Of a stretch of 64,000 bases of DNA, positions 25,795-33,189 are shown in pieces. Source of the DNA: Streptomyces sp. TLI_171 (GTDB taxonomy: Bacteria > Actinomycetota > Actinomycetes > Streptomycetales > Streptomycetaceae). Numbering within the stretch: the stretch's first letter is position 1; every line of letters starts with the position of its first letter. Location of the stretch: assembly GCF_003610255.1 (NCBI RefSeq), contig NZ_RAPS01000001.1, forward strand, positions 5,917,001-5,981,000, given 5' to 3'. Position numbers and translations under genes: made by a program. Under the pieces are notes generated by a model that worked only from the letters and a program-made list of their open reading frames with translations, was not told where the DNA came from and did no database searches.

Positions 25795-26456
25795 CCGGCA
25801 CCGCCCCGGAGGCGACCGCCCCACGAGCGGCTGGTGACCCCAACCAGGCTCCTGGCGGAGCAAGTTGTCGCCTACGACGGTCCTACGGCCCGTCGTACGC
25901 ACTTGCCCCCGCCCAGGAGGGCGGGGGAAGCCTGGCTGGTTCCCGAGCGAGGGCGCTCGGGAACCAGCCAGGCGAGCAGCACCAGGGGGCGCCGCTCGAA
26001 GGAGAAGCCCTCGACCAGCCCGCCGCCCGCGACCGCCAGCAGCCGAGCGCCCCGCCGTTCCCCGAGCGCAAGCCCCGCCGCCGCAGCCGCAACCCCCGCG
26101 AGCGCACCCACAAGACGACCACCCGCCTCTCCGACAGCGAGAAAGCCGAGATCACCGCCGCCGCCGCGCAGCGCGCCGTCACCGTCGCCCGCTTCCTCGC
26201 CGCCGCCGCCCTCGCCGTCGCCCGCGGCTCGACCACCGTGCACAGCAACGACCAGCTCGACGCCGCCATCGACGAACTGGCCGCCCTGCGCACCGCCCTC
26301 GCCCGCATCGGCAACAACATCAACCAGATCGCGCACCACATCAACGCGGGCGGACAGCCCCGCAGCGGCGAACTCGCCTACGCGACAACCGCCTTGGTCC
26401 GGACCCTCGCCCGCCTCGACGACGCGGCCGAAGCCCTGGTGAAGAAGCGGCTCTGA
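25791..26456 (+). CDS. mobC: MobC-family relaxosome protein
   Basis: The C-terminal ~130 of 221 residues match MobC: RTHKTTTRLSDSEKAEITAA, then a helical core ending LARIGNNINQIAHHINAGG, the conserved N-x-N-Q-I-A signature. MobC proteins bind near oriT and help the relaxase melt and nick DNA. The N-terminal ~85 residues are low-complexity and are encoded over three inverted repeats (25873..25973), so this part of the gene may serve mainly as oriT DNA. The translated start could lie downstream. ATG 25791 overlaps the preceding stop, and its stop shares a base with the relaxase ATG. Confidence 0.88.
   Translation: MTGTAPEATAPRAAGDPNQAPGGASCRLRRSYGPSYALAPAQEGGGSLAGSRARALGNQPGEQHQGAPLEGEALDQPAARDRQQPSAPPFPERKPRRRSRNPRERTHKTTTRLSDSEKAEITAAAAQRAVTVARFLAAAALAVARGSTTVHSNDQLDAAIDELAALRTALARIGNNINQIAHHINAGGQPRSGELAYATTALVRTLARLDDAAEALVKKRL
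25873..25973 (+). other. candidate origin of transfer: three consecutive inverted repeats
   Basis: Dyad 1 is TACGACGG/CCGTCGTA with a 9-base loop (25873..25897). Dyad 2 is CCCCCGCCC/GGGCGGGGG with loop AGGA (25906..25927). Dyad 3 is a perfect 20-bp stem starting GCCTGGCTGGTTCCCGAGCG with loop AGGG (25930..25973). They lie inside the 5' end of mobC, just before the relaxase gene, where oriT is found in many mobilisable elements. No nick site can be assigned by eye. Confidence 0.6.
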
Positions 26457-28234
26457 TGATCCCCAAGATCCGACGCGGCTCCCGCACCCACGGCCTGCTC
26501 GCCTACCTCTACGGTCCGGGGAAGCGCGACGAGCACACCGACCCCCACCTGGTGGGCAGTTGGGACGGCTTCGCTCCGGACCCCAGCCGGGACACCGGCG
26601 CGGACGCAGACCCGAAGGCCACCATGATCCGACTCGCGGCAGCCCTGGACCTGAGGGTCAAGCAGGTTGGCACCGCCGCCCCGGCCCAGCACGTCTGGCA
26701 CTGCTCGGTACGCACCGACCCCGGCGACCGCATCCTGAGCGACGAGGAGTGGAACACCGTCGCCCGCCGCCTGGTCCACGCCGTCAACCTCGCCCCCGAA
26801 GGCGACCCGGACGGCTGCCGGTGGGTCGCCGTCCGCCACGCCGACGACCACATCCACATCCTGGCCACCATGGTCCGAGGCGACCTTCGCCGACCCCGGA
26901 TGAACTACGACTTCAAGAAGGCCCAGGCCGAATGCCGCCGCATCGAGCAGGAGATGGGACTGCGCCAGCTCAAGCCCGGCGACGGCACCGCCGCCACCAA
27001 CCCCACCAGCGCCGAACGCTTCAAGGCCGAGCGCACCGGCCGCGCCGAGACCCCGCGCGAGAGCTTGCGCGAAGCCGTCCGCCAGGCTGTTGCCGGAGCC
27101 GCGAGCGAAGAGGAGTTCTTCACCCGGCTGCGCGAGGCCGGCCTGCGGGTGAAGCTCCGCCACGCCCCCTCCGGCGACGTGCTCGGCTACAACGTCGCCC
27201 TGCCCGGAGACCGCAACCGCGACAGCGAGCCGATCTGGTTCCCAGGCTCCAAGTTGGCCCCCGATCTGTCCCTGCCGCGGATCCGCCGCCGCCTGACCGA
27301 CGCACCCTCCGACACCGCCACGCCCCGACCCGGCACGTCCCGCACCGACCGGTCCCGGTCCGCGCCCGCCCGCACCCGGCGCATCGCCGCCGTTACTGCT
27401 GAGCGCGCCACCGTACTCCTCGACGAAGACGGCGACGAAGCCGCCGCCCAGCTCGTCGGCGCCGGCGAACTCCTCGACGCGCTCGCCCAGACCGCACCGG
27501 CCGCCACCCGCGCCGAACTACGTGACGCAGCAAGGGCCTTCGAGCGCGCCACCCGTTCCCACATCCGAGCCGAGAACGCGGATATCCGCGCCTTGCGCTC
27601 GGCCGCCCGCGGAATAGTCCACGCCGGAACAGCGCTTGGACGAGGAGAGGACGGCGGAGCCACCGCGATGGTCCTCTCCACCCTCGTCCTGCTCACCCTC
27701 GCCGCCGCCCGCTGGCACTCCGCCCGCGGCCACGCCCAGCAGGCAGCAGCCTCCCGCCAGGCCGCCGAACACCTGCGCGCCGCCTACCGGCAGAGCGCCG
27801 CGACCCCGCTGCGGACGATGCGCGAGAGGGCTCAGGTGCTGCCCGAACCCGAACGCCGCCGCCACGAAGCCACCATCCGGGCCGCCCTCGGCGAACCGGC
27901 CACCCGCGCCGACAACCGCACCGGCACCGCCGAGCGGTTCGACGCCTTGGCTGCCACCCTCGCCGAAGCCGAGAAGGCCGGCCACGACCCCCAGGCCCTC
28001 CTCGAAGAAGCCGTCGACCGCCGCGAGCTGGAGAGCGCCCGCGACATGGACGCCGTGCTGGTCTGGCGCATCCGCCGCCTCGCCGACCTGCCCGCCTTCC
28101 CCAGCAGCACCAGCAAGCCGAAGGCCGGCACCAACTTGACCAAGAAGGCGCCCGCCCGCCCGGCCGCCCGCACCGCAACCCCGGCACCCACCCGACCGAC
28201 CACCGACCCCCACCGCCCTGCACCCCGACGCTGA
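26456..28234 (+). CDS. MobA/VirD2-type conjugative relaxase
   Basis: The 592-residue protein begins IPKIRRGSRTHGLLAYLYG, the usual start of actinobacterial relaxases, and has motif III as RHADDHIHILAT near 128-139, the metal-binding histidine cluster. A VWHCSVRTDPGDR strand precedes it. It should nick oriT, stay bound to the DNA and be delivered through the type IV channel. The C-terminal half is helical with one hydrophobic stretch near 405-421 (AMVLSTLVLLTLAAARW) and a Pro/Arg-rich end. ATG 26456 overlaps the mobC stop. Two minus-strand genes (51463..52716 and 52841..53353) encode related proteins with the His motif lost. Confidence 0.93.
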   Translation: MIPKIRRGSRTHGLLAYLYGPGKRDEHTDPHLVGSWDGFAPDPSRDTGADADPKATMIRLAAALDLRVKQVGTAAPAQHVWHCSVRTDPGDRILSDEEWNTVARRLVHAVNLAPEGDPDGCRWVAVRHADDHIHILATMVRGDLRRPRMNYDFKKAQAECRRIEQEMGLRQLKPGDGTAATNPTSAERFKAERTGRAETPRESLREAVRQAVAGAASEEEFFTRLREAGLRVKLRHAPSGDVLGYNVALPGDRNRDSEPIWFPGSKLAPDLSLPRIRRRLTDAPSDTATPRPGTSRTDRSRSAPARTRRIAAVTAERATVLLDEDGDEAAAQLVGAGELLDALAQTAPAATRAELRDAARAFERATRSHIRAENADIRALRSAARGIVHAGTALGRGEDGGATAMVLSTLVLLTLAAARWHSARGHAQQAAASRQAAEHLRAAYRQSAATPLRTMRERAQVLPEPERRRHEATIRAALGEPATRADNRTGTAERFDALAATLAEAEKAGHDPQALLEEAVDRRELESARDMDAVLVWRIRRLADLPAFPSSTSKPKAGTNLTKKAPARPAARTATPAPTRPTTDPHRPAPRR

Positions 28235-28310
28235 CCGGTGCCCGAAACCCCTCGACACCCACTCCCACCAGGTGTTACGCAAGAACCCGCACCGCACGAA
28301 CGGAGAGCCC

Positions 28311-28703
28311 GTGCCCAGAAACACCGAAGACCCCACCACCCCGGCCGCGCCCACCGCGCAGCCGACGGTCGGCGACCCGCTGCTGCGGCTGGAGCACGAG
28401 ACGGCCCCGCCCAGCGGACCGGAAGCCACCCGCGGTCTGCAGTGCCCCCGCGCAATGGACCTGCGCGGCATGCCGGTCTACTGCACCAAGTGCCGGGCCC
28501 AGCGCGACTGGCTGCTGACCAACTACCGCCAGCACGTGTGGATCCACTGCCGCTGCGGGCACAAGTGGCTGGAGCCCGAGATCACCCGCGCCGACTTCGA
28601 CGCCATGATCACCGACCCGAACTGGACGCACTACCCGACCGTCCGCGAAGGCGAGATCGCCCTCGGGTTCGACGGCTCCTTCGCCGGGATCTACCTGGAG
28701 TAG
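28311..28703 (+). CDS. zinc-ribbon-like protein of unknown function
   Basis: The 130-residue product has CTKCRAQRDW and HCRCGHKWLEP, two Cys pairs spaced like a zinc ribbon, near residues 55-85, and a C-terminus with DPNWTHYPTVREGEI. GTG 28311 is chosen because GGAGAG stands just before it; the earlier GTG at 28272 has no ribosome site. It is the last gene of the plus-strand mobilisation module and is followed by a perfect hairpin. A nucleic-acid-binding role is plausible from the ribbon but not shown. Confidence 0.72.
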   Translation: MPRNTEDPTTPAAPTAQPTVGDPLLRLEHETAPPSGPEATRGLQCPRAMDLRGMPVYCTKCRAQRDWLLTNYRQHVWIHCRCGHKWLEPEITRADFDAMITDPNWTHYPTVREGEIALGFDGSFAGIYLE

Positions 28704-28706
28704 GAG

Positions 28707-28753
28707 AACAGCGAAGGGGGCACCACCGCATCGGTGGTGCCCCCTTCGCTGTT
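28707..28753. terminator. 21-bp perfect hairpin between convergent modules
   Basis: AACAGCGAAGGGGGCACCAC begins the left arm (28707..28727), which pairs perfectly with 28733..28753 around loop GCATC. It separates the plus-strand mobilisation genes from the minus-strand block. Like the hairpin at 20108 it contains GCGAAGGGG. Confidence 0.9.
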
Positions 28754-28759
28754 GGGCGA

Positions 28760-29107
28760 TCAGTTCCTGTCGTCCGAAGGTCCTCCCGTCTGGGGGAGGT
28801 CGTCGTTTTGGGAGAGCCGGTGGAGGCTGAGCCGGATGGCGGCCGGGCGCAGACCGAGACCGGCGGCCAGGGCGTGCTCGTCGAGGGTGGAGTCCTGCCG
28901 CAGCTGCTGAAGGACGAGCTGATCGGTGCGGACTTCGGCGGCTCGGGCTGCGCGGTACGCGGCGAGGGCGGCGGCGCCGAGGACGACCAGGCCGACAGCG
29001 CACCCCGCGAAGGAATGGAAGACGGCGGCGGTGATCGCGATGACGGCACCGAGAGCGGCGAGGAGGCCGAAGGTCGCCACAGCGAAGGGCCGGGTGTGGT
29101 CGGTCAT
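28760..29107 (-). CDS. small membrane protein with C-terminal winged-helix-like segment
   Basis: The 115-residue protein has two membrane segments (FAVATFGLLAALGAVIAITA and CAVGLVVLGAAALAAYRAA) and then a soluble part TDQLVLQQLRQDSTLDEHAL with AAIRLSLHRLSQNDDL, which looks like a short helix-turn-helix. A similar membrane-plus-HTH layout is found at 31437..31796. It may be a membrane-tethered regulator. ATG 29107 lies at the end of the minus block near the terminator. No family is recognised. Confidence 0.62.
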   Translation of the reverse strand: MTDHTRPFAVATFGLLAALGAVIAITAAVFHSFAGCAVGLVVLGAAALAAYRAARAAEVRTDQLVLQQLRQDSTLDEHALAAGLGLRPAAIRLSLHRLSQNDDLPQTGGPSDDRN

Positions 29108-29144
29108 GGTGGTGAAGCAGTCCTTCCTGACCGGGCAGCAGGTG

Positions 29145-29375
29145 TCAGCTGCGGCGGGTCGATTTGGGCAGTGCTCCCCGGAAGTCGCAGCCGGGGCACT
29201 CGTCCTCTCCGGCGATGTGGCCCTCGTACCAGCCGTGGACGGCGGCGTGCAGGATGGCCTCCTCGACGGTGGCCTCGCCGGAGCGTACGGCCTCGACGGC
29301 GTTGCGGACGATGATCTGCAGGACGGCGGAGTCCGGCGGCGGGAATGGCGGGGAGGGCATCGGGGAGTCGCGCAT
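29145..29375 (-). CDS. small protein with a Cys pair, unknown function
   Basis: The 76-residue protein (VRNAVEAVRSGEATVEEAIL, HGWYEGHIAGEDECPGCDFR) resembles short actinobacterial plasmid proteins with a C-terminal CPGC pair. A structural metal site is possible. ATG 29375 is used although the ribosome site is weak. It sits between two other small genes in the same direction, 24 bases after the HTH gene at 29400..29642. Confidence 0.58.
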   Translation of the reverse strand: MRDSPMPSPPFPPPDSAVLQIIVRNAVEAVRSGEATVEEAILHAAVHGWYEGHIAGEDECPGCDFRGALPKSTRRS

Positions 29376-29399
29376 GAAGGGAGCGTAGGGCCCGAGTGG

Positions 29400-29642
29400 T
29401 CAGCCGGTGGGCTGCTCGTCGGTGGTGCGGTCGGCGAGGTCGCTGCGGTAGCCCTGGCCGGGTGGCTTCCAGCCGGTGAAGGTCGAGGGCTTCCAGCGCG
29501 GGCGGTCGGGGATGGTGGTGTCATCGGGGGCGGGCAGCGCGCCTCGGCTCTTGCGGCTGCGGGCGGCTCCGACGCTGATGCCCAGGTGCGCGGCGACCTC
29601 GGTGTAGCCCCAGGAAGGCCGGTCGTCCTGGTCGGCGGGCAT
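29400..29642 (-). CDS. small helix-turn-helix DNA-binding protein
   Basis: The 80-residue product carries an HTH near residues 10-35 (WGYTEVAAHLGISVGAARSR) followed by a Pro/Trp-rich region with RWKPSTFTGW, as in AlpA/excisionase-like proteins of mobile elements. GAGGAGGAA stands ahead of ATG 29642. It could act in excision or local regulation. No integrase gene is seen in the window, so an excisionase role cannot be supported directly. Confidence 0.72.
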   Translation of the reverse strand: MPADQDDRPSWGYTEVAAHLGISVGAARSRKSRGALPAPDDTTIPDRPRWKPSTFTGWKPPGQGYRSDLADRTTDEQPTG

Positions 29643-29764
29643 GTGTTCCTCCTCGGTGGTTCCGCCCACGAGGGTACGCGGGGCGGAAGGGGTGGGTGTG
29701 CGTCGAGGCCGCCCCTGCCGGTGGGCTGGGGCGGCCTCGTGTCGTGCGGAGGTGTGGGCGCCGG

Positions 29765-30331
29765 TTACAGGTCGAGGCAGTCGCACCGCTGGGCGTCGAT
29801 GGGGTGGCCCTGGCACCGGTGGGGGAGGCCGTCCCAGCCGTCCCAGGGGGCGGGGAGGCACTCGACGCCACCGGCGGTCAAGGTGGTGTCCAGGTGTTCC
29901 CAGAGCTGGCGGACGGGGTGGGTGGGGCTGAGGGTGTTCACGGCGTCGACCAGGGCGGCGTGCGTGGCGTCGGTGCCCATCTCGTCCAGGTCGAGCTGCG
30001 GGCCGGGTTCGGTGAGGCCGACTGCGCGGTTGAGGGCGGCGGTGGCGACGGCCAGGGCGGAGCACAGGCCGGCGACCTCGGTAAGGGTGGGGCGGACGAG
30101 GTTGGGCCAGTCGTCGGGGGCGGCGTGCCAGGAGGCGAGGTGGACCTCGGTGGTGGCCAGGCCCAGGCGGGCGGTGACGTCCCAGCCCGAGCGGTGGGAT
30201 TCCTCCCAGTGCAGGCTGATGCTGCCGAGGGGGAGGCGGGGCGCGTCGGCGGGCAGCCACAGCACGCCGATCGGGCGGTCGGGGCCGCAGGGGGCGCTGC
30301 GGACGAGCGCGCCGCGGACTCCGGCCGGCAT
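29765..30331 (-). CDS. protein of unknown function with C-terminal His/Cys cluster
   Basis: The 188-residue product (PDRPIGVLWLPADAPRLPLG, then LVRPTLTEVAGLCSALAVA) ends HRCQGHPIDAQRCDCLDL, a possible metal site. ATG 30331 is given, but it lacks a ribosome site. The frame stays open and protein-like upstream to an AAGGAGG five bases before an ATC codon at 30391, which suggests either an unusual ATC start or a lost start codon (20 extra residues). No family is recognised. Confidence 0.6.
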   Translation of the reverse strand: MPAGVRGALVRSAPCGPDRPIGVLWLPADAPRLPLGSISLHWEESHRSGWDVTARLGLATTEVHLASWHAAPDDWPNLVRPTLTEVAGLCSALAVATAALNRAVGLTEPGPQLDLDEMGTDATHAALVDAVNTLSPTHPVRQLWEHLDTTLTAGGVECLPAPWDGWDGLPHRCQGHPIDAQRCDCLDL

Positions 30332-30428
30332 CGGCCGCAGGGCGAGGGAGTCGAGGGTGTGGGTGGTGGCGGGGTGGCGGCGAGAGGTGATGCGGTCCTC
30401 CTTGGTTCGGGAGCGGTGGCGGGGTGGT

Positions 30429-30641
30429 TCAGGCCCAGGCGAGGTGTTCGGTGACGGCGGGCGGCAGGTAGCCGTCCTGGCCGTCCTCGCCGATGTAGGC
30501 GATGCCGTCGTGGACGGCGATGTCGGTGCTGACGTAGTGGGCGTAGGGCCAGTCGGGGTTGACGGCGAGGCGGACGCGCAGGTTCGGGTCGAGGCGTTGG
30601 AGGGCGGCGATCAGCTGGGCGACGGTCAGGTAGTGGGGCAC
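30429..30641 (-). CDS. small protein of unknown function
   Basis: The 70-residue product begins LTVAQLIAALQRLDPNLRVR and continues with YAHYVSTDIAVHDGIAYIGE, resembling short phage and plasmid proteins that start L-T-V-x-E-L-I-x-x-L. GTG 30641 has a perfect AGGAGG five to six bases upstream. It is one of a run of short genes in the same direction. Role unknown. Confidence 0.68.
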   Translation of the reverse strand: MPHYLTVAQLIAALQRLDPNLRVRLAVNPDWPYAHYVSTDIAVHDGIAYIGEDGQDGYLPPAVTEHLAWA

Positions 30642-30690
30642 GGGAACCTCCTGGTAGGGGTGAGGGAGCGAAGAGAGGTGGTTGTCGGGA

Positions 30691-30966
30691 TCAGCGCATG
30701 TTGAAGGGGAGGGCGTCGCGTACCAGCGGGCCCGGCGCGGGGGCGGGTGCCTGGTGGGTGGCGAGGTGGCGTCTGCGGTGTTCGGTCACCTGGCCCTTGA
30801 CCGGGCACTGGAACTGCCAGTTGCCGCAGGTGCAGACCGCGCGGGAGTGGTCGCGGCCGAGGCAGTCGGGGTGCAGCGGCTTGCCGGTGACGGTGTGCTT
30901 GTGTTCGGGCGGGCAGGTCGAGCCGTCGGCGTGGTGGTTGGTCAGCGGGGCGCGGTGGGTGGTCAT
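30691..30966 (-). CDS. Cys/His-rich small protein
   Basis: The 91-residue protein has CPPEHKH, HPDCLGRDHSRAVCTCGNWQ and FQCPVKG, with His clusters (TEHRRRHLATH), suggesting one or two zinc sites of DNA-binding type. ATG 30966 overlaps the stop of the preceding gene by ATGA, so the two are co-translated. The Pro/Ala-rich C-terminus (APAPAPGPLVRDALPFNMR) faintly resembles the tail shared by other proteins of the block. Function unknown. Confidence 0.66.
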   Translation of the reverse strand: MTTHRAPLTNHHADGSTCPPEHKHTVTGKPLHPDCLGRDHSRAVCTCGNWQFQCPVKGQVTEHRRRHLATHQAPAPAPGPLVRDALPFNMR

Positions 30967-31382
30967 CGGGTGCCGTTCGGTCGGGTGCGGGTGAACAGGC
31001 GCAGGCGGGGGAGGACGAGGACGGGCTCGTCTGCGGGCCAGGGGTCGCAGGCGTCCCAGGGCCAGCCGGTGGTGAGGACGACGGTGCCGTTGGGGCCCTG
31101 GACCTCGGGGAGGGTGCACACCCCGCAGCCGCAGTTCGGGTTGAAGGCGGTGGGCTCGGCCGGGTAGGGGCCGGAGGCGAAGTAGCCGCTGCGGGGCATC
31201 CGGCCGGGACGGTGGGGGTCGAAGGCGGAGACGATGAGGTCGCCGGGGCGGACCTCGTCGGCCCGGACGACGCGCAGCAGCGGGTTGGCCAGCACGCGGC
31301 GGCTGGCGCGGTGCTCGGTGGCGGCGGTGACGACGACCGGGTGGAAGTCGGCGTCGTGGAAGTGGTGGGCGTTCGTGGGCAT
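30963..31382 (-). CDS. protein of unknown function
   Basis: The 139-residue product has an RVVRADEVRPGDLIVSAF segment, a small beta-domain-like stretch, and a CGCGVCTLP cluster near residue 85, possibly a metal site. The ORF begins with ATG 31382, but AAGGAG directly abuts this codon, which is too close for a normal ribosome site, so the true start may differ. Its stop overlaps the next gene's ATG. No domain is recognised with confidence. Confidence 0.6.
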   Translation of the reverse strand: MPTNAHHFHDADFHPVVVTAATEHRASRRVLANPLLRVVRADEVRPGDLIVSAFDPHRPGRMPRSGYFASGPYPAEPTAFNPNCGCGVCTLPEVQGPNGTVVLTTGWPWDACDPWPADEPVLVLPRLRLFTRTRPNGTR

Positions 31383-31436
31383 CTCCTTGCCGGGTGGTGG
31401 ACCCCGGACCGGTTGGGCCCGGGGCGAGGGGCGGCT

Positions 31437-31796
31437 TCAGTCAGCCAGCCGGTAGGAGACCAGCGGCACGGGCTCGCCCTCGTACACGCGCACGACGATG
31501 CCGTCGTCGAGCAGACGGGTGAGCGACTTCGCGACGGTGTGCTTGGACAGGTTCAGCGCGAGGCAGATCTGATACGGGCGGGCGCCGTCGGGCTGTTTGG
31601 CGAGGTGGGCGATGACCTTCCGGTCGCGGCGCAGGTCCTGTTCGTGGAGGTCGTCGACGGTGAGGAGCAGGCCGCTGGAGGCGGTGCAGATGCTGAGTGC
31701 GAGGACGGTGAGGTCGTGGGTGGTGAAGGCGGTGAACAGGCCGATGGCGAGGATGCCCGGGCCGGGGATGCGGTTCGGGTCGATGGAGGTCTTCAC
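31437..31796 (-). CDS. small membrane protein with winged-helix C-terminus
   Basis: The 119-residue protein has a hydrophobic N-terminal part (GILAIGLFTAFTTHDLTVLA, LALSICTASSGLLLTV) and a clear winged-helix-like C-terminus (RKVIAHLAKQPDGARPYQIC, LSKHTVAKSLTRLLDDGIV). It looks like a membrane-anchored transcription factor, the second of this shape in the block (compare 28760..29107). GTG 31796 is preceded by GAGAGGA. It may sense envelope or mating signals, but that is inference. Confidence 0.7.
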   Translation of the reverse strand: MKTSIDPNRIPGPGILAIGLFTAFTTHDLTVLALSICTASSGLLLTVDDLHEQDLRRDRKVIAHLAKQPDGARPYQICLALNLSKHTVAKSLTRLLDDGIVVRVYEGEPVPLVSYRLAD

Positions 31797-31907
31797 GCTG
31801 GTCCTCTCGACGGGCCGGTCCTGGCCCTGGCTGGCGATGACGGGGAGGAGGACAGGCCGGACCGGGTGCCTGGCGTCGGCCGGGCACCCGGGGCGGGCGA
31901 GCGGGGT

Positions 31908-32321
31908 TCAGGAGGCGAGGACGAAGCCGGTGTCGGCGCGGCGGGCGGCGATCCAACCGGCGAGCGTGTCGGCGAGGGCGGCGCAGTCGTCCGCGAAGGA
32001 GAGGCTGCCGTCGCCGACGTAGACCTCGGTCACGTCGTCCTCATCGGCGTCGTAGGGCGAGGAGGGGGCGGCGTAGAAGCAGGCGAGCCAGGCGCCATGG
32101 TTGGCGGCGTCGTTGGCGATCTGCCCGTTGTCGTCGGTGACCAGGACCTCCCCGTCGGGGAGTGCGAGGGACAGGGCGAAGTAGCCGCCGCCGGTGTGGA
32201 CGGGGACGAAGGGCAGGCCGCGCTGGTGCAGTGCCCGGTAGGCGGCGCGTCCGGCGATGGGGGCCTCGCCGTCGGGCAGGGGGTCGGTGAGGGCGGAGTT
32301 GATGGTGCGGATGAAGGGCAA
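31908..32321 (-). CDS. protein of unknown function with TTG start
   Basis: The 137-residue protein (RAAYRALHQRGLPFVPVHTG, GEVLVTDDNGQIANDAANHG) is not recognised. It ends in a conserved-looking segment DDVTEVYVGDGSLSF and a helix. TTG 32321 is chosen because AAGGAGG lies seven to eight bases before it and the protein sense disappears upstream. It is the second gene after the DUF317-like gene at 32363..32710 in the same direction. Confidence 0.65.
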   Translation of the reverse strand: MPFIRTINSALTDPLPDGEAPIAGRAAYRALHQRGLPFVPVHTGGGYFALSLALPDGEVLVTDDNGQIANDAANHGAWLACFYAAPSSPYDADEDDVTEVYVGDGSLSFADDCAALADTLAGWIAARRADTGFVLAS

Positions 32322-32362
32322 AGGGGCTCCTCCTTGGGGTAGTTGGGCGGGGACGTGTCCGG

Positions 32363-32710
32363 TCAGCGGGTGGAAGCGGTGATGAGGGCGGCGAGGAACC
32401 CGGCGACAGCCTCGGAGGGGGTGTTCGGGCCGAACTCCTGGGTCCAGGGCTCGGCATCGGTGGGGCGGACCTGGACGCGCCAGAGGATGCCGCGCGCCCA
32501 GGCGTCCGGGTCCTCCGGCAGCCAGCCGACGTACAGCCGCCCGTCGGGGCTGGTGCAGTGGGCGTTGGCCTCCGGGGTGTCGACGACCGGCCAGCCCAGA
32601 CCGACGAGCAGCGCGAGCACGGGCTCCGCGCAGTGGTCGGTGGAGAGCCAGGACCGGCTCTCGGGGCCGGGGACGATCGGGGCGGGGAGGTTGGGGGTGG
32701 ACGCGCTCAT
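32363..32710 (-). CDS. short DUF317-like protein
   Basis: The 115-residue product shows the DUF317 C-terminal pattern: CTSPDGRLYVGWLPEDPDAW, then WRVQVRPTDAEPWTQEFGPN and TPSEAVAGFLAALI. DUF317 proteins are common on Streptomyces plasmids and have no known function. This copy is a single unit, while the genes at 33905..36428 encode longer versions. ATG 32710 is the first gene of a minus-strand unit divergent from the gene at 32907..33170. Confidence 0.75.
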   Translation of the reverse strand: MSASTPNLPAPIVPGPESRSWLSTDHCAEPVLALLVGLGWPVVDTPEANAHCTSPDGRLYVGWLPEDPDAWARGILWRVQVRPTDAEPWTQEFGPNTPSEAVAGFLAALITASTR

Positions 32711-32758
32711 GGGTTTCGATCCCTTCGTTGACCTGCGGTTTTCCGCCGCACAGGTACT

Positions 32759-32790
32759 TTGACATGCGGTGTACCGATGTACGTAGTCGT
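32759..32790 (+). promoter_or_regulatory. possible divergent promoter with TTGACA
   Basis: TTGACA at 32759..32764 is the only consensus -35-like hexamer in the 196-base region between the genes at 32710 (minus) and 32907 (plus). A GTAC-rich dyad (GTACCGATGTAC, 32771..32782) overlaps the spacer, and the -10 position is weak. This is a candidate only. Confidence 0.3.
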
Positions 32791-32906
32791 TTCCGGGACC
32801 AGTTCGGTTCGCCGTGGGCGGATCGGCGGGAATCAACCGGGAGCGGCCGGTGCTGAAGCAGGGTTACGGCGCGGGGCCGTACACGGGCCCGAGGGGGAGA
32901 GCGGCA

Positions 32907-33170
32907 GTGGAGTTCGGCAGAGGGCGCGACATGGCGGCGCTGGAGCGCAAGTTCCGCAGCGCGGGCAGGCCGTGGACGATGGGCGACATCGTCATGATCA
33001 GCGACGGGCAGTGGGCCGTGCCCACGACCAGCGGGGCCGAGCGCGCGCAGGAGGACGTGGTGGGCGAGCGCCTGCAGGACGGCCGGCGGGTCGAGTTGAC
33101 GCTGGAGGAGCTGGCCCGCGCGGTGTGCGCCGCCGACCCCGGCACCCACCGCGACCAGGCCGAGGACTGA
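32907..33170 (+). CDS. small plus-strand protein of unknown function
   Basis: The 87-residue product (MAALERKFRSAGRPWTMGDI, VMISDGQWAVPTTSG, RVELTLEELARAVCAAD) reads like a real soluble protein and is the only supported plus-strand gene between 28760 and the right edge. GTG 32907 is chosen for the GGGGGAGA seven bases before it. It converges with the gene at 33179 across a 7-bp hairpin. Being divergent from the DUF317-like unit, it could be a regulator, but no DNA-binding motif is visible. Confidence 0.62.
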   Translation: MEFGRGRDMAALERKFRSAGRPWTMGDIVMISDGQWAVPTTSGAERAQEDVVGERLQDGRRVELTLEELARAVCAADPGTHRDQAED

Positions 33171-33189
33171 CCGCCGTCCTACCGGCGGT
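33170..33189. terminator. short hairpin between convergent genes
   Basis: ACCGCCG and CGGCGGT pair around a 6-base loop TCCTAC. The stem lies exactly between the stop codons at 33170 and 33179. Confidence 0.6.
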
